Origin: Flavobacterium azooxidireducens
GTDB taxonomy: Bacteria > Bacteroidota > Bacteroidia > Flavobacteriales > Flavobacteriaceae
Assembly (NCBI RefSeq): GCF_023195775.1
Contig: NZ_CP096205.1
Coordinates: forward strand, 2,792,001 to 2,856,000
Length of the DNA: 64,000 nt
Reading direction: 5' to 3'
Of the stretch, positions 8,044-17,258 are shown piece after piece; within the stretch, counting starts at the first letter, position 1; each line of letters starts with the position of its first letter. The notes beneath the pieces are model-generated. The model had not been told where the DNA came from. It worked only from the letters and a program-made list of their open reading frames with translations, and made no database searches. Both the position numbers and the translations under genes were made by a program.

Positions 8044-10521
8044 TTAATCTAAAACCTTCAATAATTCTAAACCAATCATAATTCCATCATTTAACAAAGT
8101 AGTTCCGTTGTATGATCGAATATAATCTAATCGTAGCAATTTAAATTTTCCAAAACCTAATTTATCTAAACCAATACTAAATTCTTGATAAGGCTTTTTA
8201 TCCGGTGTTGCTAATTGATGATAACCTATAATCATGCTAGATTTCAGTTTGTTGAGCAATGGAATTTTATTCATAATAAAACCATCAAAATTATGCTCAA
8301 TGTGCATTTCCGTGTAACTATCATTTGTGCTGTGAGAATAGTATGGAAGTAAATTAAACATATCTAAATACCGATTATTTGGACTGATGATAATTTGATT
8401 TCCATTGAAATGCTTGTAGTCAACAAATGATATTTCATCTGCATTAAAGAATTTCCCACCTTTTAAATTAAGGGCAAATTTTCCTTTATTTCCAAGTGTT
8501 TGTTCATAAAATACTCGGGCAGCAACAAGGTCATAATTATATTTTGATTCACTTGCGGCAAAACCTTTTTCATAGCCTAAATATAAGGTAGGGTACTTTT
8601 CATTCGGAATGATGAATTTTCCATCAGGTCTGGAAAAGTATTTTTGTCCAAAATTGATACGAGCATTTACATTTGCTTTCACTAAATTATTTCGTTCAAA
8701 ACCAGGATTTAAATAATCATCTTCATCTAACGGATTATTCGACATAAAGTCAATTTTATTTTTAATAATCACATAATCGGTGTTATTAAAAAGCGGACTT
8801 CTTTCTGCATATTCCAATGAACCCTGCATGTGAAGTCCATTTATAACTTCTTGACTATAGGTAACACTTGCAAAGTTTTTTTCATACACTTTCATGTGGT
8901 TTTCTTTTAAAAATAAAGAAACTACCGTGTTTGCAAGCTTGCCTATGGGTTCGTTTTGATTAAATTGTGTGACTTCGCTACCACCTTTAATACTCAAAAA
9001 ACTATTTGTTTTGGCATTAAGTCGTGACATAAAATAACCTGTTGCACGAAAACGTTCTTCGGCAAAACCGTAATTAAATTTTGTTCCAAAAGTGGTGTAT
9101 TTTCGATCGTCTTCGCTTCGTTTGGTATACGACAATGTGGTAGATAAATTCCAACCTTGAACCGTATTGTATAAAGGAAGTTTAAACAATCCCGCATAAT
9201 TTAAACGCCAATTTTTTTCTGAATTTTGATAAGAATAACCAGTGATAATTTTCTGAATTTTAAATTTATTATTCAAACGATCAATCGAATCTAAATAGGG
9301 TTTAGATTTTCGAACCAACTGAATACTGTCTTTTCTGATGTAATCATCACTTTCTTCTTCGGTTAACGGAACGGGTCGCATTTGGCTCCAATACGCATCA
9401 TCTTTTTTATTGGCATTGTCTTCAAAACTCAAAATTTCTCTTGAAAAAGTTTTGTTGTCAAAAGAATCTTTAAAGTCATAATTGCTGTAAACATGCGTAA
9501 ACTTTCCTGTAAATTTGATTCCGAAAGCACCGGCTTCAAATTCTAAACTTTGCGAATTTTTTGCCCAAAGTTGATTATTGTCATTAAAACTGAAATTCTG
9601 TTTCAACTTCATCACATCTAAAAATTCTTGCTTCATTCGATAGCCTTTAATGTCTAAATCAATACCGTAAATCGCCCAACTGTCTTCTAAAATATAAATA
9701 TAACCTTCAAAAACAGGCTCTGCATCTCGTCTCGGAGTTACTTTTATTTTATTGATTAAGTTGTTTCGTTCATCATAAAAAACACCATCCAAAGTATATT
9801 TGTAATAGCTAAAAGCATTTTCAGAAAGCGGAGAAACCATGCTGATATTTACTTCAATCGTATTGTCATAAAAATCATACATCGTTGCTCTGGCCGTGTT
9901 ATAGCTAAAACCATTGTCTCTACCACTAATTTTAGAAGCGATAATTTTTTCATTCAAATTATCAGGTTTTTCAAAGATGATTTTTGAAACAGTTTCCGAT
10001 AAATATAAAATTCCGGTTCCGGTAGAATCTAATGCACCATCAAAATCACCTAATTCTTGACCTAAAATTTTCTTAGGAGCATTCTTCAATCTGAAAATTC
10101 CCCGTGAATAAAAATCAGCTGTAAATCGAGCTGTTTTCATTGAGTTTTTTTTCTTATTAGCAATCGCATTTCGAATGATGGCGTTGGCCGGATTATCTTT
10201 TGAACTCAGAACAACTTCGTTCAAATTATAATTTTCTTCAATCAATTTAACATCAAAAGTATAGGGAAATTTGTTTATGTTTAAGATGTGTTTTTGCGTT
10301 TTATACCCTAAATATTGATAAACAACAGCTACTTTTTCCTGATTTTGAACACTAAGTTCATAAAAGCCATTTTCGTTTGAAGTTGTTCCTATATAGGTGT
10401 TTTCAATGTAAATATTTACAAAAGGCAAAGGATTTCCTGATTCATCAGTTATTTTTCCTTTGATTTGACCGAATGAAATTAATGATACTAAATTAAGTAT
10501 AAGAACGATTTTATATTTCAT
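8044..10521 (-). CDS. DUF5686 outer-membrane protein with CarboxypepD-like N-terminal domain
   Basis: An 825-residue exported protein with a signal peptide ending at SFGQ. Residues 19-95 form a carboxypeptidase D regulatory-like domain (IKGKITDESGNPLPFVNIYIEN), as in TonB receptors. The rest matches my memory of the DUF5686 family of Bacteroidota: AIIRNAIANKKKN and FTADFYSRGIFRL near 115-145, then aromatic-rich alternating strands to the C-terminus that suggest a beta barrel. No plug domain or TonB box is evident, so it is not an ordinary TonB receptor. The function is unknown. It is a single gene, 50 bases downstream of aroQ on the same strand. Confidence 0.8.
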   Translation of the reverse strand: MKYKIVLILNLVSLISFGQIKGKITDESGNPLPFVNIYIENTYIGTTSNENGFYELSVQNQEKVAVVYQYLGYKTQKHILNINKFPYTFDVKLIEENYNLNEVVLSSKDNPANAIIRNAIANKKKNSMKTARFTADFYSRGIFRLKNAPKKILGQELGDFDGALDSTGTGILYLSETVSKIIFEKPDNLNEKIIASKISGRDNGFSYNTARATMYDFYDNTIEVNISMVSPLSENAFSYYKYTLDGVFYDERNNLINKIKVTPRRDAEPVFEGYIYILEDSWAIYGIDLDIKGYRMKQEFLDVMKLKQNFSFNDNNQLWAKNSQSLEFEAGAFGIKFTGKFTHVYSNYDFKDSFDNKTFSREILSFEDNANKKDDAYWSQMRPVPLTEEESDDYIRKDSIQLVRKSKPYLDSIDRLNNKFKIQKIITGYSYQNSEKNWRLNYAGLFKLPLYNTVQGWNLSTTLSYTKRSEDDRKYTTFGTKFNYGFAEERFRATGYFMSRLNAKTNSFLSIKGGSEVTQFNQNEPIGKLANTVVSLFLKENHMKVYEKNFASVTYSQEVINGLHMQGSLEYAERSPLFNNTDYVIIKNKIDFMSNNPLDEDDYLNPGFERNNLVKANVNARINFGQKYFSRPDGKFIIPNEKYPTLYLGYEKGFAASESKYNYDLVAARVFYEQTLGNKGKFALNLKGGKFFNADEISFVDYKHFNGNQIIISPNNRYLDMFNLLPYYSHSTNDSYTEMHIEHNFDGFIMNKIPLLNKLKSSMIIGYHQLATPDKKPYQEFSIGLDKLGFGKFKLLRLDYIRSYNGTTLLNDGIMIGLELLKVLD

Positions 10522-10570
10522 GTATTGGTTTTACGAGACGAGTTAGTAGTATAAAGTTGAAATTGAATTT

Positions 10571-10987
10571 TTATTTTAATAGTGATAAAAGTGCCAATTC
10601 ATAACTTTTCATTCCAAAGCCAACAATTATTCCGGCAGCATTGGGCGAAATATACGAATGATGTCTAAATTCTTCACGAGCAAATGTGTTGGAAATATGT
10701 ACTTCAATCACTGGGGTTTGAATGGCTTTTACAGCATCTCCAATTCCAACAGAAGTATGTGTATAAGCCGCAGCATTTAAAATAATTCCATCAAATGAAA
10801 ATCCGGTTTCTTGAATTTTATCAATTAATTCCCCTTCAATATTGCTTTGGTAATAAAACAATTCCAAATTAGGATATTTCTCTTGAAGCGATTTAAAAAA
10901 ATCTTCAAACGATTGATTACCATAAATGTCCGGTTCTCTTTTTCCTAAAAGATTTAAGTTTGGACCATTAATTATTATAATTTTCAT
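10571..10987 (-). CDS. aroQ: type II 3-dehydroquinate dehydratase
   Basis: The 138-residue product has the full type II dehydroquinase signature: IINGPNLNLLGKREPDIYG at the N-terminus with Arg17 and catalytic Tyr22, NAAAYTHTS near 71-79, His97 in IEVHISN, and Arg108 in EEFRHHSYISP. It converts 3-dehydroquinate to 3-dehydroshikimate in the cytoplasmic shikimate pathway. Length is normal for the family. It is transcribed divergently from the M14 peptidase pair. Confidence 0.96.
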   Translation of the reverse strand: MKIIIINGPNLNLLGKREPDIYGNQSFEDFFKSLQEKYPNLELFYYQSNIEGELIDKIQETGFSFDGIILNAAAYTHTSVGIGDAVKAIQTPVIEVHISNTFAREEFRHHSYISPNAAGIIVGFGMKSYELALLSLLK

Positions 10988-11074
10988 AGTTAACCGATTT
11001 TGAGTAAAAATATCAAAAAAATCATACTTTCAAATCTTATATTTAAAAACATTAGTGTAATATTAACATTTTAG

Positions 11075-11082
11075 TAGATTTG
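11075..11082 (+). promoter_or_regulatory. -7 element of M14 operon promoter
   Basis: TAGATTTG matches the Bacteroidota -7 consensus TAnnTTTG exactly and lies 38 bases before the start at 11121. No clear -33 TTTG is seen at the expected distance. Confidence 0.45.
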
Positions 11083-11120
11083 AATCAACTATTTTTATGC
11101 TTCTAACTAAATAGCATCAC

Positions 11121-12764
11121 ATGAGAAAAAAAATACTATTTTTCTTCCTATTCATTTTCGGATTCAGTCAAGCCCAAAATGATTACTTCAACTACGAAGA
11201 TTTATCCCAAAAACTCAAAGAATTAGCATCAAAAAACAAATCATGTTCCGTTAAATCAATCGGAAAGAGTAGTGGCGGAAAAGATATTTGGCTTTTAACA
11301 CTTTCATCATCCGAAAAAGCCAAACCCGCACTTTTGATTACTGCCGGAATTGATGGAAAACACCAAGCCGGTACTCAAATTGCCGTTAAACTAATTGAGC
11401 AATTGCTTGACGATGCCAATCTTTCTAAATTGTTAGAAGAAAAAACGTTGTATTTTGTTCCTTCTGTAAATCCTGATGCCATTTCGGCGTACTTCACTAA
11501 ATTAAAGTATGAAAAAAGTGGAAATGCAACCAAAACTGATGATGACCGTGATGGAAAAATAGGCGAAGATGGTTTTGAAGATTTAAATAACGACGGTTTT
11601 ATCACTCAAGTTAGAATTGAAGATGTAACAGGAAGTTATATCGAAAGTCCCGATGATGAACGAATTTTAGTCAAAGCCGATCCTTCAAAAAATCAGGTTG
11701 GAAAATATAATTTGATTTCCGAAGGATTTGATAATGATAAAGATGGTAAATTCAACGAGGATATTTCGGAAGGTGTAAACATCGATAAAAATTTCACGTT
11801 TGATCATCCCGTTTTTGAAAAAGGTTCCGGTGTTTATGTTGCTTCTGAACCGGAAACCAGAGCATTACTCGATTTTTTATATCTCAATCAACATATTTAT
11901 GGTGTGCTAACATTTGGAATGCACAATAATTTATCGGAAGCTCCAAAATTCGACAGCAAATCGGCCAGCAGTAGAATTGTAAAAAGTTGGTTGGAAAATG
12001 ATGTGAAAGCAGCTGAGCATGTTTCAAAATTGTATACCGAAAAAGCAGCCATCAAAGACGGACCAAAATTGCCGATGACAAAAGGTAATTTTGCTCAAAC
12101 AGCTTATTATCATGCTGGAAAATTCAGTTTTTCAACGCCTAGTTGGTGGATAGACAAAGCTGAAGAGAAAAAAGATTCAACCGAAGCAAAAACCGAAAAA
12201 TCTAAAAAAGGAGAAAAATCAGAAGTAAATCCTGAAATTGAATTTTTAAAATGGTCAGAAAGAAATCAGTTAAACAATCTATTTGTGAATTGGACAAGCA
12301 TTAAACACCCTGATTTTCCTAACCGAAAAGCAGAAGTTGGCGGATTTGTTCCGTATGTGATGAATAATCCACCATCTAAATTTTTAGATGAATCAGCAGT
12401 AAAACACAAATTATTTTTGGTAGAATTAATGAATGCTATGCCAAAAATTGAAACGTCAATTCCTGTGGTAGAAAAGTTGGATAGCAATTTATTCCGCATC
12501 ACCATTAAAGTGGTTAACAAAGGAATGTTGCCCACGTATGCTGAAATTGGTGATAAAATCCGTTTTATTTCTCGTATGAAAACAGAAATTAAGTTAAATG
12601 GCAATCAGAAAATGGTTTCAGGAAGAAAATACTTTTTACGAAACACGCTTCAACCCGATGAATCGGAAGAATATTCGTGGCTGGTTTCCGGATCAGGAAC
12701 AGCAACAATTACTGCCGGTTGTGCAACAACGGGAATCAAAGAAATTAAGGTTGAATTGAAATAA
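11121..12764 (+). CDS. M14 peptidase homologue, probable pseudoenzyme
   Basis: A 547-residue exported protein (signal peptide to SQAQ) clearly related to the M14 zinc carboxypeptidase encoded just downstream. SIGKSSGGKDIWLLTLS matches the equivalent segment of its neighbour. The zinc motif is changed: where the neighbour has HANE, this one reads DGKH (Asp78, His81). The third ligand His268 remains in FGMHNN. At the catalytic glutamate position (FSNEL in the neighbour) it has FSTPS, with Pro340. It also has Asp-rich calcium-type loops (DDDRDGKIGEDG, DNDKDGKFNED) and a lysine/glutamate-rich stretch near 350-375. The lost residues suggest no peptidase activity and perhaps a binding or partner role. 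It is 7 bases upstream of the active-looking paralogue. Confidence 0.75.
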   Translation: MRKKILFFFLFIFGFSQAQNDYFNYEDLSQKLKELASKNKSCSVKSIGKSSGGKDIWLLTLSSSEKAKPALLITAGIDGKHQAGTQIAVKLIEQLLDDANLSKLLEEKTLYFVPSVNPDAISAYFTKLKYEKSGNATKTDDDRDGKIGEDGFEDLNNDGFITQVRIEDVTGSYIESPDDERILVKADPSKNQVGKYNLISEGFDNDKDGKFNEDISEGVNIDKNFTFDHPVFEKGSGVYVASEPETRALLDFLYLNQHIYGVLTFGMHNNLSEAPKFDSKSASSRIVKSWLENDVKAAEHVSKLYTEKAAIKDGPKLPMTKGNFAQTAYYHAGKFSFSTPSWWIDKAEEKKDSTEAKTEKSKKGEKSEVNPEIEFLKWSERNQLNNLFVNWTSIKHPDFPNRKAEVGGFVPYVMNNPPSKFLDESAVKHKLFLVELMNAMPKIETSIPVVEKLDSNLFRITIKVVNKGMLPTYAEIGDKIRFISRMKTEIKLNGNQKMVSGRKYFLRNTLQPDESEEYSWLVSGSGTATITAGCATTGIKEIKVELK

Positions 12765-12771
12765 AATAAAC

Positions 12772-14529
12772 ATGAAAAGATATATACTTACCACTATTTT
12801 ATGTTTGTTGATGGCAAATGTAAATGCTCAAAAAAATGAAATTGCTCCCCAAGATTTAAACGGAATGAGAGCAATTGGTTCGCCAGCCAATCCAAAAGTG
12901 AGAATGTCTTGGGATCGGTACCACGATTATGCTCAAATTACTCAATTTGGCAAAGATTTGGTAAAAGCCTATCCAAACTTAGTAAAAATGGAATCCATCG
13001 GAAAATCTTTTGAAGGAAGAGATATTTGGTTGTTAACGGTTTCCGATTTCAAAACCGATAAAACAGAAAATAAACCGGGTTTCTATATTGATGGTGGAAT
13101 TCATGCCAACGAATTGCAAGGGGTTGAAATTTCAATGTATACCGCTTGGTATTTGGCAGAAAGTTTTCAAACCGTAAAATTTATCAATACTTTATTAAAG
13201 GAAAAGGTATTTTATATTGCGTTGACAATTAGTCCGGATGCTCGCGAAAATTTTATACACAAAGAGAATACGGCTAATTCTTCTCGTTCAGGAATGCGTC
13301 CTTTTGATAATGATGGCGATGGATTGGTGAATGAAGATAAGTATAACGATTTAGATGGTGATGGAAATATCGTTATGATGAGAAGAAAATCTAAAACCGG
13401 ACGGTATAAAATTGATCCAAAATACCCAAGCAGAATGTATCAAGTTCGTGGCGATGAAATGGGCGACTATGAATTATTAGGTTACGAAGGACTTGATGCT
13501 GATGGAGACGGATTAGTAAACGAAGACCAATTGGGAACCTACGATCCAAATCGTGACTGGGCTTGGAATTGGCAACCCGATTATGTGCAAAGAGGTGCTC
13601 TTTTTTATCCCGGAACGTTGCCTGAAACCAGAGCTGTAAAAGATTTTATTGTTAGCCATCCAAACATAGCCGGAGCACAAAGTTATCATAATTATGGTGG
13701 GATGTTTCTCCGCGGGCCGGGTGCTGCCGAAGATGATGCGTTGTTCAGCAGACAAGATATTGAAGTGTATGATAACATCGGTAAATTAGGTGAAAAGATG
13801 ATTCCGGGTTATAATTATTTTGTGTTGCACAAAGATTTATACACTGTTTATGGAGGAGAAATTGATTTTCTGTCGTTAACACGAGGCATTTTTACGTTTA
13901 GCAATGAGTTAATGACTTCCTATAAATTATTCAATCAAAAAAATGCAGGCAGTCGTTGGGATAACGATGAGTTTAACGAATTTGATAAATACTTATTATT
14001 CGGAGATGGTTATGTGGAATGGAAACCATTCAATCATCCGCAATTTGGTGAAATTGAAATTGGTGGAGCTAAAAAGAATTACATTAGAAATCATCCCGGT
14101 TTTATGTTGCAGGAAGATGCTCATCGAAACATGGCTTTCACGTTATATCATGCGTATCAAACACCAAAATTGGAAATTTTAGACATTAAAACCGAAAAAC
14201 TCTCTGGAGGATTAACAGCAGTTACTGCAACTATAATGAATACACGAATTATTCCAACGCATTCATCAATTGATGTAGCAAATAAAATTGAGCGACCGGA
14301 TTTAATTACGTTAAAAGGAGCAAAAGTGGTTGCCGGAATGACCGTTCAAAACGAAGATTTGAATTTATTTACCGAACAAAAATACAGTCCGCAATCAATC
14401 GAAGTAGATAACATCCGCGGAATGGGCAACATTAAAGTTCGCTGGATTGTGAGCGGTAATGCAAACGGAGCAACCGTTGAGGTTTCTAGTGCCAAAGGCG
14501 GATTTGTATCTGATAAAGTAGGGAAGTAG
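12772..14529 (+). CDS. exported M14 zinc metallopeptidase
   Basis: A 585-residue protein with a signal peptide ending at VNAQ. The M14 zinc site is intact: His111 and Glu114 in GGIHANELQG, and His306 in QSYHNYGG. The catalytic glutamate is Glu379 in FTFSNELM. Insertions with DNDGDGLVNED and DADGDGLVNED, near residues 180 and 243, look like EF-hand or thrombospondin-type calcium loops and are common in this Bacteroidota subfamily. It should trim C-terminal residues or cleave small peptides outside the cytoplasm. It is translationally close to the degenerate paralogue upstream, and the two probably arose by duplication. Confidence 0.9.
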   Translation: MKRYILTTILCLLMANVNAQKNEIAPQDLNGMRAIGSPANPKVRMSWDRYHDYAQITQFGKDLVKAYPNLVKMESIGKSFEGRDIWLLTVSDFKTDKTENKPGFYIDGGIHANELQGVEISMYTAWYLAESFQTVKFINTLLKEKVFYIALTISPDARENFIHKENTANSSRSGMRPFDNDGDGLVNEDKYNDLDGDGNIVMMRRKSKTGRYKIDPKYPSRMYQVRGDEMGDYELLGYEGLDADGDGLVNEDQLGTYDPNRDWAWNWQPDYVQRGALFYPGTLPETRAVKDFIVSHPNIAGAQSYHNYGGMFLRGPGAAEDDALFSRQDIEVYDNIGKLGEKMIPGYNYFVLHKDLYTVYGGEIDFLSLTRGIFTFSNELMTSYKLFNQKNAGSRWDNDEFNEFDKYLLFGDGYVEWKPFNHPQFGEIEIGGAKKNYIRNHPGFMLQEDAHRNMAFTLYHAYQTPKLEILDIKTEKLSGGLTAVTATIMNTRIIPTHSSIDVANKIERPDLITLKGAKVVAGMTVQNEDLNLFTEQKYSPQSIEVDNIRGMGNIKVRWIVSGNANGATVEVSSAKGGFVSDKVGK

Positions 14530-14537
14530 AAAAAAGA

Positions 14538-14599
14538 TAGCCACGAATTTCACTAATTTTCACGAATTAATTTGTGCAAATTAGTGCAATTCGTGGCTA
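14538..14599. repeat. palindromic intergenic repeat, copy A
   Basis: A 62-bp palindrome begins TAGCCACGAATT and ends with its exact complement. The inner part is built from CACTAATT, CACGAATT and GTG words. It lies between convergent genes and is followed by a T run, so it can act as a terminator. A diverged relative lies at 60938-60992, also between convergent genes. Confidence 0.7.
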
Positions 14600-14681
14600 A
14601 ATTGTTTTTTTATGTTTGTGTCAAAATTTATAAGCATAGCCTTTTAAACTTTTAACCACTTAAACATTATAACCTTTAAAA

Positions 14682-15224
14682 TTAAAATCGATAACCAAGA
14701 GAAACCTGAATCACTCTGTTTTTAACTTCTGCATCTTTTGAAGCTTCGGTTAAACCAACTACATAGCGTGCTTGGGCAAAAATGTTTTCTGTGATATTCA
14801 AGCCTAAACCACCCACTGCAGCAAAATCAAATGATTCTGTTTCAAATTGATCTTCAACGTTATCATCAATTAAAAAGGAAAATTGCGGACCCGCTTCTAC
14901 ACTCAATCTATCTGAAATTAAATAAAATTTGGCTAATACAGGTACAGTAACATAATTGAAGTTGATGTCTTTAACGTTTTCATTACTTACTTTTGCTCCT
15001 TGAGAAGAGTACAATAACTCCGGTTGAAGAGCAAAGTTTTCAAAGAGTTTCAATTCTAATAAAGCACCAAAATGAAAACTTGTATAGGTTTCTAAACCTT
15101 CTAAACCATCTCCTTCAAGACTGGCAAAATTGGCTCCGGCTTTTACACCAAATTTCAACATTTGAGCATTCGATTGGGTTATCCCAATAGCCATGAATGC
15201 GATAATAAAAAATAGCTTTTTCAT
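14682..15224 (-). CDS. small outer-membrane beta-barrel protein (PorT-like family)
   Basis: The 180-residue product has a signal peptide (to SNAQ) followed by the pattern LKFGVKAGANFASL, which opens the outer-membrane beta-barrel domain called PorT or OMP_b-brl_2 in Bacteroidota. Alternating strands such as LQPELLYSSQGAKV and NYVTVPVLAKFYL follow, and the protein ends in a terminal aromatic, GYRF, as expected for barrel assembly. It is most likely an eight-stranded barrel of unknown function, expressed alone. Confidence 0.82.
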   Translation of the reverse strand: MKKLFFIIAFMAIGITQSNAQMLKFGVKAGANFASLEGDGLEGLETYTSFHFGALLELKLFENFALQPELLYSSQGAKVSNENVKDINFNYVTVPVLAKFYLISDRLSVEAGPQFSFLIDDNVEDQFETESFDFAAVGGLGLNITENIFAQARYVVGLTEASKDAEVKNRVIQVSLGYRF

Positions 15225-15255
15225 GTTTTAATTATTTAGTTGATTTCTATTAAAA

Positions 15256-15263
15256 CAAATTTA
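15256..15263 (-). promoter_or_regulatory. -7 element for beta-barrel gene
   Basis: On the minus strand TAAATTTG matches TAnnTTTG exactly, 32 bases before the start at 15224. The -33 box is unclear. Confidence 0.45.
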
Positions 15264-15366
15264 AAACATTTTTATTGTTTAAGAATTCACAAACATTGTT
15301 AAACCAATGTTGATAAAATTGTTAATAACTGCAATTTGTCCAATAATTACTTACAAAAAGAGTTTC

Positions 15367-15374
15367 TAATTTTG
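15367..15374 (+). promoter_or_regulatory. -7 element for 15401 gene
   Basis: TAATTTTG matches TAnnTTTG exactly, 26 bases before ATG 15401. This implies a leader of about 20 bases. A TTTG upstream at 15335 is too distant for normal spacing. Confidence 0.45.
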
Positions 15375-15400
15375 TATCATAACTTTAAAACAAGTAAAAC

Positions 15401-15994
15401 ATGAAAAAAATTATTTTAACAGTTGCAGCAGTATTCGCTTTCGGATTTGCTAATGCACAAGAAGCTACTTCATCAGAAGGTGGTTTTGCTCAAGGAGATT
15501 TATTCGTAAGTGGTGGTATTGGTTTTTCTTCTTCTAAAACTGGAGATGTAAAAACTAATGGAGTGAATTTTTCACCAGCTATTGGTTACTTTATTTCTGA
15601 GAACATTGCTCTTGGTGCAAGATTAGATGTTGATTCAGGAAAAGTTGATAATGGCGTTGCAGAAACAAAAACAAGTGGATTTGGTGTAGAAGCATTTGGT
15701 AGATATTATTTTACTCCTGCTGCTAAATTTTCAGTATTTGGTGAATTAGCAGTTGGTGTTGGTTCTACTAAAACTGAAGTTGGAAATGTTGAAGACAAAT
15801 CTAAAACATTTGGTGTTAATGCTGGTGCTGGTGTTAGCTATTTCTTGTCTAACAACTGGGCTATCGAAGCTGGTTGGGCTGGATTAGGTTACAACACTGA
15901 TGATAACGGTGGAGACGGAGCTGACAAAACTAACACTTTTGGATTAAATGTTGATTTAAGTTCAATTAACTTTGGTCTTATCTACAAATTCTAA
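15401..15994 (+). CDS. outer-membrane beta-barrel porin-family protein
   Basis: A 197-residue exported protein with a clean signal peptide (to ANAQ) and glycine-rich alternating strands such as LFVSGGIGFSSS, FSPAIGYFISENIALGARL, AFGRYYFTP and INFGLIYKF, ending in phenylalanine. This fits an OmpW/OmpX-like eight-stranded barrel. It is a single gene with its own promoter and a strong terminator, and the simple Gly/Ala/Lys-rich coding suggests high expression. No ligand can be inferred. Confidence 0.83.
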   Translation: MKKIILTVAAVFAFGFANAQEATSSEGGFAQGDLFVSGGIGFSSSKTGDVKTNGVNFSPAIGYFISENIALGARLDVDSGKVDNGVAETKTSGFGVEAFGRYYFTPAAKFSVFGELAVGVGSTKTEVGNVEDKSKTFGVNAGAGVSYFLSNNWAIEAGWAGLGYNTDDNGGDGADKTNTFGLNVDLSSINFGLIYKF

Positions 15995-16014
15995 TTCTTA
16001 GGAAATAAAATTTT

Positions 16015-16042
16015 AAACCACGCCTTGTGCGTGGTTTTTTTA
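16015..16042 (+). terminator. Rho-independent terminator
   Basis: A perfect 9-bp stem (AAACCACGC and complement) with a CTTGT loop is followed by a run of T. It ends the beta-barrel transcript 20 bases after its stop. Confidence 0.88.
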
Positions 16043-16069
16043 TTCCCTCAAATTGTCGAACTTTGAAAC

Positions 16070-16966
16070 ATGAATTGGCAAACGTATATCAAAAGTTTTC
16101 AGTCGTATTTAAAAATTGAACGAGGTTTATCAAAAAACACAATTGATAACTATTCGTTTGACTTGTTTCGTTTGACACAATTTTTGGATGAAAATGCGAT
16201 TCTTAAAAATCCAATTACTATAGGCGAAGAAGAAATTCAGCAATTTATTTATGCGGTTTCCAAAGAAGTTAATCCACGATCACAAGCTCGAATTATTTCC
16301 GGTTTAAAAAGTTTTTTTTCCTATTTAATTTTTGAGGATTACCGTGCTGATAATCCAATGGAATTAATTGAAACACCAAAAATTGGCAGAAAATTACCCG
16401 ATACGCTTTCCGTTCAAGACATTGATGCCTTGATTGCGGCTATCGATTTATCAAAAGACGAAGGAGAACGCAATAAAGCGATGCTGGAGACCTTATACGG
16501 CTGTGGATTGCGTGTTTCTGAATTAATCACCCTCAAAATCTCCGACTTGTTTTTTGAAGAAGGTTTTATCAAAATCACAGGAAAAGGCAATAAACAACGT
16601 TTTGTCCCTATTGGAAGTACAACACAAAAGTTTATAGAGTTATATAAAAATCATGTTCGCACACATTTAAACATTCAAAAAGGACACGAAGATACATTGT
16701 TTCTCAACCGAAGAGGAAAGCAACTTACCAGAGCCATGATTTTTACTATTATTAAAGACTTAGCTGTAAAAATCAATTTAAACAAAGCGATTAGTCCGCA
16801 CACGTTTCGTCATTCGTTTGCAACACATCTTTTAGAAAACGGAGCCGATTTGCGTTCCATTCAATTAATGTTGGGACATGAATCAATTACCACTACCGAG
16901 GTGTATGTTCATTTAGACCGAAAGCATTTAACGCAAATAGTAAATAAGTTTCATCCGAGGAAGTAG
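16070..16966 (+). CDS. xerD: tyrosine recombinase XerD
   Basis: A 298-residue site-specific recombinase that resolves chromosome dimers at dif in the cytoplasm. The N-terminal SAM-like DNA-binding domain (1-105) contains IERGLSKNTIDNYSFDL. The catalytic domain has all the expected residues: Arg148 in CGLRVSEL, Lys172 in GKGNKQR, His244 and Arg247 in SPHTFRHSFATHL, His270 in LMLGHESI and nucleophile Tyr279 in TEVYVH. Length and order match chromosomal XerD rather than a phage integrase, and no mobile-element genes are nearby. The 34 bases before the ATG give no clear promoter; GAACTTTG is a near match to the -7 consensus and would imply a very short leader. Confidence 0.93.
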   Translation: MNWQTYIKSFQSYLKIERGLSKNTIDNYSFDLFRLTQFLDENAILKNPITIGEEEIQQFIYAVSKEVNPRSQARIISGLKSFFSYLIFEDYRADNPMELIETPKIGRKLPDTLSVQDIDALIAAIDLSKDEGERNKAMLETLYGCGLRVSELITLKISDLFFEEGFIKITGKGNKQRFVPIGSTTQKFIELYKNHVRTHLNIQKGHEDTLFLNRRGKQLTRAMIFTIIKDLAVKINLNKAISPHTFRHSFATHLLENGADLRSIQLMLGHESITTTEVYVHLDRKHLTQIVNKFHPRK

Positions 16967-17018
16967 TTTCTGTTGTCGGTTATCTGCTATTGGTTTTCAG
17001 TAAAAACCCAAGTAAAAG

Positions 17019-17048
17019 AAAACCGTCTTAAAATCTTAAAACGGTTTT
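17019..17048 (+). terminator. terminator downstream of xerD
   Basis: AAAACCGT pairs with ACGGTTTT, and an inner TTAA pairs with TTAA across a short loop. The T run at the 3' side is in the stem, so efficiency is uncertain. Confidence 0.55.
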
Positions 17049-17212
17049 AGAATAATGTTTTGAGTTTATTTTTTAACCCGTTGGGTGTAATTAAATTATT
17101 TGATTTTTAATATTTACCACACGAAAGGGTTCGTGAGGTACCGGGAGGATATTGATAATTCTTATCGGCATAATTTTACTTTAAAAAACACTTTGTCAGT
17201 ATAAGGAATTTT

Positions 17213-17258
17213 TATAGAAAACAAAACCCTCCAAAGTCGTAATACTTCGGAAGGTTTT
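17213..17258 (-). terminator. terminator of delta-60 repeat gene
   Basis: Read on the minus strand, AAAACC-TTCC-AAGT pairs imperfectly with ACTT-GGA-GGTTTT (two mismatches) and is followed by a TTTTGTTTT tract. It lies about 50 bases past the stop at 17308. Confidence 0.65.

Noticed and set aside
16070..16966. Integrase of a mobile island
   Set aside because: The length, residues and isolation of the gene fit housekeeping XerD; no att repeats or cargo are visible.
17091..17202. Short plus-strand coding gene
   Set aside because: No start codon and only about 36 codons; kept only as a possible relic.
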